Source of the DNA: Deinococcus sp. KNUC1210
GTDB lineage: Bacteria; Deinococcota; Deinococci; Deinococcales; Deinococcaceae
Length of the DNA stretch: 64,000 bases
Direction: 5' to 3'
NCBI RefSeq assembly: GCF_022344005.1
Contig: NZ_CP092195.1
Span: 8,887 to 72,886, forward strand
The translations under genes were made by a program, and so were the position numbers. Numbering within the stretch: position 1 is the stretch's first letter; every line of letters starts with the position of its first letter. Below, piece after piece: positions 18,538 through 26,532 of the stretch. The notes under the pieces were generated by a model. It did not search any database. It was not told where the DNA came from and saw only the letters and a program-made list of their open reading frames with translations.

Positions 18538-21371
18538 GCGTCCCCTCCACCGAGACGGGAACAAGCACCGAGCACAACCCGAAGCTGGTCAAGATGATCT
18601 CCGACCGCCTGAGCCTGCGCGCTCCGCAGCAGGAGGCGCTGGAGATCATGGACGCCCTGTTCGGGCAGAAGTTGCCACCCAAGGCGGACGAGGGCCTGAA
18701 CGTCGAGGAGTGGGTAAACCGCATCCGCTCAGCCTTGCCGGAGAAAAGTGACTTCCGCGAGTTCGAGCGCGAGTTCGTGTCGCTGGCCTTCGCCCTGGCG
18801 ACCGGAGTGGGCAAGACCCGCCTGATGGGCGCCATGATCGCCTACCTGCACCTGCGTCACGGCGTCAACAACTTCTTCGTGCTGGCCCCTAGCCTGACCA
18901 TCTACAATAAGCTGATCGAGGACTTCTCGTCCACCGGGCCGAAGTACGTCTTCAGGGGCCTTCAGGCCTTCGTGGTCGATCCGCCGGTCATCATCACCGG
19001 CGAGGACTACACCCAGCGTGACTGGGCGGCACAGTCCCTCTTCGGGCGGGTGCAGATCAGCATTTTCAACATCAGCAAGATCAACTCGGAGGTACGCGGC
19101 GGCCGCGAGCCGCGCATCCGCAAGATGCAGGAAGCGCTGGGGCAGAGTTACTTCGAGTACCTGCAGGGCCTGCCTGACCTGGTGCTGCTGATGGACGAGT
19201 CGCACCGGTACCGCGCCTCGGCGGGCGTGCGGGCCATCAACGAACTGCGGCCCCGGCTGGGCCTGGAACTCACCGCTACACCTTACGTTGAGACGTCACG
19301 TGGCCCCGTCGCCTTCCGCAACATCGTGCAGGACTACCCGCTGGCGCGCGCCATCCGGGACAAGTACGTCAAGATCCCGGCGGTCGTCACCCGCGAGAAC
19401 TTCAGCCCCGCGGGCCTGAGCGCCGAGGACCTGGAGCACATCAAGCTCTCGGACGGCGTGCGGCTGCACGAGAGCGTCAAGGCCGAACTCGACGCCTACG
19501 CCCGGGAGAGCGGCGAGAAGTACGTCAAGCCGTTCATCCTCGTCATTGCCCGGGATACCACCCACGCCGGGCAGCTCCTCTCGCTAATCGAGTCGAAGCA
19601 GTTCTTCGACGGTCACTACGCCGGGAAGGTCATTCAGGTCGATTATACCTCTGAGGACCTGATGGTCGAGCGACTGATGCGGGTCGAACATCCGGACGAG
19701 CCCACCGAGATCGTCATCCACGTCAACATGCTCAAGGAAGGCTGGGACGTTACCAACCTCTACACCATCGTGCCGCTGCGCGCCGCCAACGCCCGGGTAT
19801 TGATCGAGCAGAGCATCGGGCGTGGGCTGCGCCTGCCGTACGGCCACCGGGTCGAGCGCCGCATCCTGAACGCCGCCGGCGAACGGGTTACCGACCCCAT
19901 CGACCGGCTGAACATCATCGCCCACGACCGCTTCCAGGAGATCATCGAGGAGGCGAACCGTGAAGATAGCCTGCTGCAGCTGGTCGACCGGGTACTGCTC
20001 GATGAGCGCGGTGAGTTGCCGCCCACGGTGCCGGTGCTGTCCGCCCCCGGGCTGCGCGGCCTGCTGAGCCTGGACCCACCGAGAGTGCCGCAGCCAGCAA
20101 CAGAGGCAGGCAGCGCCCAGACGGGAGGCGAGGGCGGGAGTACGTCCGGCAGCGCCCCTGCTTCGACGGTCCCTGTAGCCCCGGCTCCGATCTTCACCAC
20201 GCCTGCCGACCAGGCGGTGGCGCGGGAAGCGTATCGGGCCATGCAGGACCTCAGCCGCGATCCTACGTCGGTGCCGGGCGTCTCAGCGTTGCAACGCCCG
20301 GAGATTCAGCGGCAGCTGATCGAACGGGTGCAGGCCAAGCTGCCTACTGTGCAGCCTAGCCTGCTGGACGGCGCGCAGCCGCCCGCCCCGGACATCGCGG
20401 ACATCGTCGCCAGAACCACCGCGCTGCTCGTCGAGGGCACCATCAGCATTCCCCGCATCCTGGTGATTCCGGAAGGGGAGGCGAGGCGGGACTTCCAGCC
20501 GTTCACCCTCGACCTCAGCCGCGTCAACTACGCCCCGCCGAGCAGGACGCTGGTGGTCCAGAACCTCAACGACAACACCCAGGAATGGATCCAGGCGGTG
20601 CCCGGCGGGCAGATCATCGAGCGCAACCTCCAGGATCTGGTGGTCAAGGGCCTGCTGGGCAACCCGGAGATCAGCTACGACGAGAATGCCGAGACGCTGT
20701 ACCACCTGGCAGATCAGATCGTGGGCCACTTCGAGGCCCGGGGCCACGACTACGACACCGTGAGGGACATCCTGGTGGCCCACGAGCGTGACCTCGCGCG
20801 GCTGGTGTTCGGCCAGATGGAACAGCATCAGACCCAGGGCCAGGTGCGCTACGTCCACGAGGTGCGGCAGGGCTTCAGCGAACTGCGCAGCAGCACGCTG
20901 AACTACAGCCGCGGCGGCCTGATCGCCAACCCGCAGGCGCGGCCTCCCGCGGGGCTCCGGATCGAGGCCTGCGTGTACACCGGCTTTACCCGCAGCCTCT
21001 ACCACGAGGTGAAATTCCAGTCGGACGCCGAGCGGGTGCTCGCGTTGATTCTTGACCGCGACACCCAGAAGTGGTTCCGTCCGGTGAAGGGGCAGTTCCT
21101 GATGACCTACCGCCTGGGCCACCAGATGCGCGAGTACCAGCCGGACTTCGTGGCGGAAACGGCGAACGAGATCCTGATGCTGGAGGTCAAGGCGCAGAAC
21201 GAACTGGACGACCCGGAGGTACTCGAGAAGGCCCGGGTGGCGCGCGAGTGGTGCGCGGCAGCGTCGGCGCACACCGCAAGATCAGGCGGCAAGCCGTGGC
21301 GCTACGCCGTCATTCCGCACACCGCGGTCGCCCTCAATCAGACGCTGGCCAACCTCACGCAGGAAACCTGA
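18534..21371 (+). CDS. Type III restriction-like helicase/nuclease (Res)
   Basis: A 945-residue protein from a GTG overlapping the mod stop. SF2 helicase motifs: ATGVGKTR (89-96), LLMDESHRYR, LELTATPYV and IGRGLRLPYG. The C-terminus carries a PD-(D/E)XK site: PDFVAE (Asp871) and LEVKAQ (Glu884, Lys886). Type III Res pairs with Mod to cut unmethylated DNA after long-range translocation. A Ser/Ala/Gly-rich linker (about 515-560) separates the helicase from the C-terminal part. The terminal gene of the cassette. Confidence 0.87.
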   Translation: MSVPSTETGTSTEHNPKLVKMISDRLSLRAPQQEALEIMDALFGQKLPPKADEGLNVEEWVNRIRSALPEKSDFREFEREFVSLAFALATGVGKTRLMGAMIAYLHLRHGVNNFFVLAPSLTIYNKLIEDFSSTGPKYVFRGLQAFVVDPPVIITGEDYTQRDWAAQSLFGRVQISIFNISKINSEVRGGREPRIRKMQEALGQSYFEYLQGLPDLVLLMDESHRYRASAGVRAINELRPRLGLELTATPYVETSRGPVAFRNIVQDYPLARAIRDKYVKIPAVVTRENFSPAGLSAEDLEHIKLSDGVRLHESVKAELDAYARESGEKYVKPFILVIARDTTHAGQLLSLIESKQFFDGHYAGKVIQVDYTSEDLMVERLMRVEHPDEPTEIVIHVNMLKEGWDVTNLYTIVPLRAANARVLIEQSIGRGLRLPYGHRVERRILNAAGERVTDPIDRLNIIAHDRFQEIIEEANREDSLLQLVDRVLLDERGELPPTVPVLSAPGLRGLLSLDPPRVPQPATEAGSAQTGGEGGSTSGSAPASTVPVAPAPIFTTPADQAVAREAYRAMQDLSRDPTSVPGVSALQRPEIQRQLIERVQAKLPTVQPSLLDGAQPPAPDIADIVARTTALLVEGTISIPRILVIPEGEARRDFQPFTLDLSRVNYAPPSRTLVVQNLNDNTQEWIQAVPGGQIIERNLQDLVVKGLLGNPEISYDENAETLYHLADQIVGHFEARGHDYDTVRDILVAHERDLARLVFGQMEQHQTQGQVRYVHEVRQGFSELRSSTLNYSRGGLIANPQARPPAGLRIEACVYTGFTRSLYHEVKFQSDAERVLALILDRDTQKWFRPVKGQFLMTYRLGHQMREYQPDFVAETANEILMLEVKAQNELDDPEVLEKARVAREWCAAASAHTARSGGKPWRYAVIPHTAVALNQTLANLTQET

Positions 21372-22097
21372 TCAGGGGAGATTGCACAGCCCAGGCGCAG
21401 CGGCGGGGCTGATGCATTTTCCTTTGCGGCGATGCCAGGCTGCCTTGTCCAGTTCCCGTTTCCTCTCCAGCCTCATCGCTTCCTGTTCAACCATGAACTC
21501 GGAGGTAGTGTCTTTCGCAATCGGGAGCCGGAAGACCATCAGCAGCGTGCTGTTCTTGGCCTGTGAATGACGGATGGTGCGCAGGTCCGGAACCATCACC
21601 AGCAGCCGTTGCCTTCTCATGAACATCCTGACCTCGTAGCGCTTCATGATCCGACGGATGGTGCGTGACGAGACGCCCCTCGCGTGCCCGACGAGCAGGT
21701 ACCGAACCCAGTCGGGACCGATGACCCAGTGCTGCGTGTGAGTCTCGCGCTTGATGTACTGGTACCCCTGGTCCTGCAGCTCGCGGATGCCGCGCGCCAG
21801 ATACGCGTAGTTCAGCGCGCGGTCGGTAGGCGGCCGTTTGTACGGACTCTTGCCGGCCCGCAGTCGGCCTTCCGGGCCGAGGATCACCGTTTCCCCGAAC
21901 GGCGTCGGGTGGATGTAGGTTTCCCCGCGCCGGGTCAGCAGGTACAGCGAGTTGGCGTCGACGACTGCAAGCGCTTCTTCGAGGAACAGCGCGTCCCAGC
22001 GGATCAGGTGGTTGTGCAGCTCCAGACCAGGTCCGTGAAGCTTGATCTTCGGTGCGTCCTTATTCTTCAGGACCCAGGGACGCAGCTTGCGTGCCAT
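21372..22097 (-). CDS. Hypothetical protein, possible winged-helix DNA-binding
   Basis: A 241-residue basic protein, not recognised. The stretch ALNYAYLARGIRELQDQGYQ followed by THTQHWVIGPDWVRYLLVGH has the helix-helix-wing look of replication-relaxation-type plasmid proteins, but the match is weak. The C-terminus has a basic coiled-coil segment (EQEAMRLERKRELDKAAWHR). It faces the Res gene tail to tail with no gap. The next minus-strand gene upstream, also unknown, is 300 bp away. Confidence 0.5.
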   Translation of the reverse strand: MARKLRPWVLKNKDAPKIKLHGPGLELHNHLIRWDALFLEEALAVVDANSLYLLTRRGETYIHPTPFGETVILGPEGRLRAGKSPYKRPPTDRALNYAYLARGIRELQDQGYQYIKRETHTQHWVIGPDWVRYLLVGHARGVSSRTIRRIMKRYEVRMFMRRQRLLVMVPDLRTIRHSQAKNSTLLMVFRLPIAKDTTSEFMVEQEAMRLERKRELDKAAWHRRKGKCISPAAAPGLCNLP

Positions 22098-22400
22098 CAG
22101 TGGACCCGCGGAGAGAGAGTGGAGGCGAGGTGGTCGTCGGGCGCGGAGGTTTTCATGACTTCAGCCTACGGACATGCTCTTGGAACGGTAGACATGCGCC
22201 AGCGCTCTCGTCTTGAGCGAGCGGCTGCCCGGTACCGTCGCTTCAGCCCCTGCACCGACAGCAGAACCCTGCCCGGCGGCGCAGGCCGCCAGACAGGAGC
22301 AAAGCTGGGTTTGGGACGAAGCTACACAATGACCAACAAGACCTCCAGCCAGGGTGAGACAAGGCGACATCATCAGGACGGCGCGGCGAAGCCGCCACGC
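22098..22400. other. Intergenic region, nothing recognised
   Basis: About 300 bp between two unknown minus-strand genes. A 70-codon minus-strand frame (22161-22373) is Ala/Ser/Cys-rich with no family resemblance and was not called. Confidence 0.4.
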
Positions 22401-23693
22401 TCAGGGCGGTTCCCGCGCCCTGGTTCCTCGGCGTTTGGCCCGCCCTGAGCCCGCGCTGCCCCTGAAAGTCAGCGTGGGTTCAGGACCGTCAGCCGGTCTG
22501 AGGTGATGTGCAACATTTGTATGAGAAAGCGCCACGATCAGGAGCGCCGCCGCCAGCCACGGCCGCCAGCCTGCCAGGACCGACAGCACGCCGAGCACCA
22601 CGCTGCTGATCAGAATCAGCACCCCGCCCGGTGCCGGCGCAACGCTCTGACGCTTCGCAGGCCTCTTCTGGACAGGACGCTCGCGGTTCTGCCCTGTCTT
22701 CCGTTTCCGGACGATTCTTCCGGCTTGCCGGGCCTTCTTCTTTCGTGCGCCGCGTCTGGGCTTCCGCGGTGTTTTCGGTCCTTTGACCCGGCCTTTCGGC
22801 GTTTTCCGGGTTTGCCCCTCATCCCGCAGTTCGGCGCTGCGGGCCTGAAATTCCAGGATCAGGCGCTCCTGATGGCGGCGGGCGTATGGTGCCTCCAGCC
22901 GGTCCGCGACTCTGTCGAGGTACGCCAGGAACGTCGGCGCCGGGATGGTCGGCACCTCGCCATTGAGGATCTCGGCCAGTGCCTTGGACTGGCGGTCAGT
23001 CAGCTTTGGCAACCTGGGCAGGTCGAAGCGAATCCGCGTGGAGGGCAGGCGAAACAGCCCTTCCTGCCTGCGGGCCTCCTCCGCTTCCTGGCTGCGCCCC
23101 ATCGCCTGTTGGACGTCGGTGATCCACTCTTCGTGCGTCTGTCCTCTGCGGTGAGCCGCGTTGCTGTCGGCGCACTTGTTGAGGTACCGCCACGTTTTCC
23201 CCAGCTCTGCGCCGATCAGCGGCCTGACGTTGCCAATCCGCACGCGGCGTCCCGACGGCAGCGTCAGGACAACCTTCTCGCCGAAACAGGCTTTGAAGAG
23301 CGCTCCCACCCAGAGCGGGGCGATTCCGTGGGAGTGCAGCGTCCGGCCTCGTCCTGAGCGGCGTTCCAGATTCAGCACCATCGGCAGCCGAGGCTGGCCG
23401 CTGCGCTGCCGCACCAGGTCCAGCAGTTCAACCAGGATCGACCGGACTTCCCGGTTGTTGGCTGGCAACCAGGCGTTGCAGTCTTTCAGATCGACGTATT
23501 CGATCAGCAGCGAGCACATTTTCACGTACCCGTCGATGTACCCAGCCGCGAGGAGCCGCGCGATGGTCGACCGGGCCTGGTACGCCCGCGACCGGCTGGT
23601 GCGCCGACTGTCCCAGCATCGGTCCGGAATGAAGATGTCGCCGGGCAGCAGCCGGGACAGCGGACGACGCAGCTGGCGCGTGACCGAGTTCAT
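22401..23693 (-). CDS. Hypothetical protein with basic region and C-terminal membrane helix
   Basis: A 430-residue protein of unknown family, starting at ATG 23691-23693 (MNSVTRQLRRPLSRLLPGDI). Residues 1-300 are mostly helical. They are followed by a very basic tract (about 305-350, rich in Lys, Arg and Pro), a hydrophobic stretch (GVLILISSVVLGVLSVLAGW and AALLIVALS) and a short polar tail. The arrangement could tether DNA to the membrane, but this is speculation. It shares orientation with the 21372-22097 gene, possibly forming a plasmid accessory pair. Confidence 0.5.
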   Translation of the reverse strand: MNSVTRQLRRPLSRLLPGDIFIPDRCWDSRRTSRSRAYQARSTIARLLAAGYIDGYVKMCSLLIEYVDLKDCNAWLPANNREVRSILVELLDLVRQRSGQPRLPMVLNLERRSGRGRTLHSHGIAPLWVGALFKACFGEKVVLTLPSGRRVRIGNVRPLIGAELGKTWRYLNKCADSNAAHRRGQTHEEWITDVQQAMGRSQEAEEARRQEGLFRLPSTRIRFDLPRLPKLTDRQSKALAEILNGEVPTIPAPTFLAYLDRVADRLEAPYARRHQERLILEFQARSAELRDEGQTRKTPKGRVKGPKTPRKPRRGARKKKARQAGRIVRKRKTGQNRERPVQKRPAKRQSVAPAPGGVLILISSVVLGVLSVLAGWRPWLAAALLIVALSHTNVAHHLRPADGPEPTLTFRGSAGSGRAKRRGTRAREPP

Positions 23694-24124
23694 CTTCCGT
23701 TTTTTCCGGGCAGATTTTGACAATGGCGTTCCCGCCGACCCCTGGCGTGCAGGTCGGATCTGGTGTCTGCGCAGCGGCAGTGCTGCGCAGTGAGCGGTGG
23801 AGTCAGCTCGCTGGCTGTGGCGGCGGAAGGTTAGCCGGGGTCCTCGCGCTCGGCATACCGGCGGACCCGGACTGGACCGCGTCCCCGGTGATGCCCTGCC
23901 TGACCCTGGCAGCGCTCCCCCAGCAGTAGAACGCTGCAAGAGGAGAGGTGGCAGGTGAAGAGCACAGGGCAGTCTGCTTCATGCGGCGGGGTGCCCCGGT
24001 GACGCTGTCAGGCCTGGTGTGTCCTGCGGTCCTCCCCAGTCCGTGGCAGTGGGCCTGTACTCACCGCATTGAGATGAGCTTGAGCGCGTCCTGATCGATC
24101 AGGACGCGCTTCGGCAAATGAGCC
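23694..24124. other. Intergenic region with a 28-bp palindrome
   Basis: No gene seen. The only structure is a perfect 28-bp palindrome at 24083-24110, listed separately. Confidence 0.4.
24083..24110. terminator. Perfect 28-bp palindrome, probable terminator
   Basis: AGCGCGTCCTGATC meets its exact complement with no spacer, 15 bp past the stop of the minus-strand gene at 24125-24605. The position suits a transcription terminator. There is no T-run, so a protein-binding site is also possible. Confidence 0.5.
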
Positions 24125-24605
24125 TCAGCTCTGGTCGGAGTTGTCCAGGCCACCGAACAGCGGTGTGTCCTGCGTGTCGGTGCGGCCGGTGTCATCCGGT
24201 GTTGGTGTCACGGCCGCCTTCTTCTTCTCAGGCTTCCGGGCGGAGCAGTGCTCTTCCTGAGGCTGGACCCCCACCTTCGCCTTCGGCTGAGCGGTGCGGG
24301 CCTTGCGGCTGCGTCGGCCGCCGGTGCTCACGGGCACCGGGCTGAACACGGCCGTGGGCGGCAGCGGGTGCAGCATCACAGTGCCCAGGCATTTCGCTTC
24401 CAGGCCGGCGAGTGCGACGATCGGCTCGCCGTTGATCAGCACGCGGGCCATGATCGTCGCGAGGTCTGCCGGGACGGCAAACCCCACGAGAGCCACGGTG
24501 AGCTCGGTCACCGTGGTGGCGTCGATGGTGGCCAGCTTGCCGTTCCTCCCGGCTGGCGATCTGGAAGCGGAGGCCGAGGGTGATCGGTTCATTCAGTAGG
24601 TGCAT
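24125..24605 (-). pseudogene. Hypothetical protein, frameshifted
   Basis: MHLLNEPITLGLRFQIASR in one frame (from 24605) joins GKLATIDATTVTELTVALVG in another, ending at 24125; dropping one base near 24548-24556 gives 159 residues. The first 90 residues look like a small beta-rich domain. The tail is Lys/Pro/Thr-rich and ends LFGGLDNSDQS, an acidic-aromatic tip like those that bind SSB or clamp partners. No family was recognised. Confidence 0.5.
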
Positions 24606-24705
24606 GGGTGTGTCCTCTCCGCCTCTCAGGCGGGTTTCGATTCGGTGTCAGCGTTGACTGCGCGGGTTTCACGGCGGGGTCAGCTGCGGCTTCCGGCCGC
24701 GGCAG

Positions 24706-24885
24706 TCACCCGTGTTGCGGCACCAGGGCGCGGTGGTGGAACAGTGTGGCGACCACGACGGGCGCCCGCACGGGCTGAAGCTCTGACTGCAGCACCGCAG
24801 TGAGGGTCGTCATGACCATGACGAGGACGTTGCGCTGGCCGCGGGGGCCAGCAGGGAAACGAATCGGGATCGGGTCAGGGGCCAT
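24706..24885 (-). CDS. Small hypothetical protein
   Basis: A 59-residue frame from ATG 24883-24885 (MAPDPIPIRFPAGPRGQRNV) with a hydrophobic middle (LVMVMTTLTAVLQ). It lies 100 bp upstream of, and in the same direction as, the 24125-24605 gene. No ribosome site stands out and no family is known. Confidence 0.35.
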   Translation of the reverse strand: MAPDPIPIRFPAGPRGQRNVLVMVMTTLTAVLQSELQPVRAPVVVATLFHHRALVPQHG

Positions 24886-25589
24886 ACCTGCATCTTCCCT
24901 GGGCCTTGCTGCCGCGCAGAACCCGATGCCCTGCCGCGTGTTACCCCGAACCCGAACGCGGTAATCCCCTGTAGTCCCTGGAGACGCACTGTGACGTGTT
25001 CGTACCCGTCCTGATTTCGCCGTGGGGCCGGAATCAGGTGTTCGCACTTGTTGCGGTGCAGCCGCCGGGGACTTCGTCTGGCGGCGGCTCGACGGCTTTC
25101 TGCTGTCCTCCGGAGCCTTTGCGGCTCTGTTCGGCTGAACGTGTCGATCGGCGGACCAGCCGAGTGCTGCGGTACGGAGAATTCAGACCGACAGGTTGCG
25201 TGCCGCAGGGCTGCTCATGGTGCTGCTCGCCGGAACGCCACCGCTCCTAATGGCGGTGCATACCGTGCTGGATGCGTGTTAAGACCAGAGGTGGCACAGG
25301 ACTGCCCGACCGGAATCTGTGCAGCGTCCGGAGGTCAAGACGTCTTGACCTCCGGACGCTGCCTTCGATCTGAGTGCTTCGGCGCGTTGAAGGGGACCGG
25401 TAGCGTAGTAGCGAGGGACAACGATGACCCTGCCGGGAGAGAAGCCGAAGTTGTACGCGCACCATAGCCTGCCTGCTGCCAGGCAGTCACGCTCTCACCG
25501 AAGTCCGGAATGACACACCAGCCAGACCGGATGACGGAAGGCCCAGTGAGGAAGGCCCCAGTTCCGAACCCGGGGAATCAGGAGGAACC
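24886..25589. other. Intergenic region containing a 42-bp perfect palindrome
   Basis: About 700 bp without a convincing gene, separating minus-strand genes on the left from plus-strand genes on the right. The palindrome at 25321-25362 is the only strong signal. Confidence 0.45.
25321..25362. repeat. Perfect 42-bp palindrome
   Basis: GCAGCGTCCGGAGGTCAAGA plus C is followed directly by its exact reverse complement, with no spacer. It lies between divergent gene groups, not behind a gene. Possible roles are a dimeric-protein or partition site, a recombination site, or a cruciform. It differs in sequence from the parA-proximal palindrome at 37023-37060. Confidence 0.7.
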
Positions 25590-26039
25590 ATGCAAGAATC
25601 TGAACGCAGATCAGCAGCACGCGCTGCAGATGCGCGCGAGCCCACCACGGTCGAACGCCAGTACGATAGCCTGCAGAGTAATGCCGAACAGTTCCACATC
25701 AGTGACGCAACACTGGATGACCGCTCAACCGTCACTCCCGCCACCGACGACCGTCCATCAGACGCCGGCACCATGAAAGACGACGGGACCCTGGATACCT
25801 GCACCCTCCGGACCGAAGTCGGGCTTCATGGTCGCCCGGAGCTCGAGTTTGCCAGCGAGGGTGCGCTGGATGCGGCACTTGCCCGCCTGCGCGAGGAGCA
25901 CGGCGATCGCGTCACGGAAGATGACCTCGGGCAGGAGGTGATGGTTGACGCGGTCGAGGCCGCCATGATCGAGGCCGGGGAAATGAACCTGGAAACTGTC
26001 TGCGAGCGCCTGTCGGACGCGACCAACGTCGACGAATAG
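25590..26039 (+). CDS. Acidic hypothetical protein
   Basis: A 149-residue acidic protein with a strong AGGAGG site 6 nt before the ATG. The N-terminal 65 residues are disordered-looking; the rest (LRTEVGLHGRPELEFASEG onward) is helical and rich in Asp and Glu. It is followed without a gap by a 65-residue gene. Function unknown; the acidity could suit a DNA mimic or antitoxin, but nothing confirms that. Confidence 0.6.
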   Translation: MQESERRSAARAADAREPTTVERQYDSLQSNAEQFHISDATLDDRSTVTPATDDRPSDAGTMKDDGTLDTCTLRTEVGLHGRPELEFASEGALDAALARLREEHGDRVTEDDLGQEVMVDAVEAAMIEAGEMNLETVCERLSDATNVDE

Positions 26040-26237
26040 ATGATCAGAGACTGGATCAACGGTCAGCAGCAGCAGTTTCCTCTGCCGAAGGAACTGGCGG
26101 CCGGTCTGATGGAACTCCACCCCGGCCTCGTTCTCAAGTTCAGCGAATTCGATTCCGACCGCGAAATCCTCGAACTCGTCTCAGAAGCCAGTGGTGTGCT
26201 CAACGCGGCGGAGATTGCCTGGCTGACGTCAGACTGA
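26040..26237 (+). CDS. Small hypothetical protein
   Basis: A 65-residue protein, MIRDWINGQQQQFPLPKELA onward, whose ATG directly follows the TAG of the upstream acidic gene, so it is translationally coupled. Predicted helical, no family recognised. A hairpin terminator follows at 26244-26284. Confidence 0.55.
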   Translation: MIRDWINGQQQQFPLPKELAAGLMELHPGLVLKFSEFDSDREILELVSEASGVLNAAEIAWLTSD

Positions 26238-26243
26238 AGCGCC

Positions 26244-26284
26244 AGCAGTAGAAGACCCCAGGATTCAGCCTGGGGCCTTCTGCT
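26244..26284 (+). terminator. Hairpin terminator
   Basis: AGCAGTAGAAGACCCCAGG pairs with CCTGGGGCCTTCTGCT around ATTCA, with a small bulge, 7 bp after the stop of the two-gene unit. It separates that unit from the reverse transcriptase region. Confidence 0.6.
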
Positions 26285-26532
26285 AGTACTGGCCTCAACC
26301 GGTGATCCCGGCGAGAGGTGCGAACGGGTCAGCAGGGTCGGTGCCTTCGGACTCTTGAATTTCTCCCGCGTCTGCAGATCCCGGAGAGCTCACCTCCCGC
26401 TCCCGGCCCGCCTATGTGCCCTGAAGTCTCTGGTGAAAGGCTTGCTACAGCTGTTCAGCGGCGTGTGAATCGCGTTTTGGGCGTGCACTGTCCGACGCAC
26501 GGCGTGACAAGAGGGGCTACTTAAACTCCCCC
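26285..26532. other. GC-rich leader upstream of the reverse transcriptase
   Basis: About 250 bp with several short complementary segments (for example CGTGCACTGTCCGACGCACG near 26485) and no open frame. This is where a template or partner RNA of an antiviral reverse transcriptase could be encoded. No retron msr/msd signature was identified. Confidence 0.3.

Noticed and set aside
22161..22373. 70-codon minus-strand frame
   Set aside because: No family resemblance and biased composition; likely chance in GC-rich DNA.
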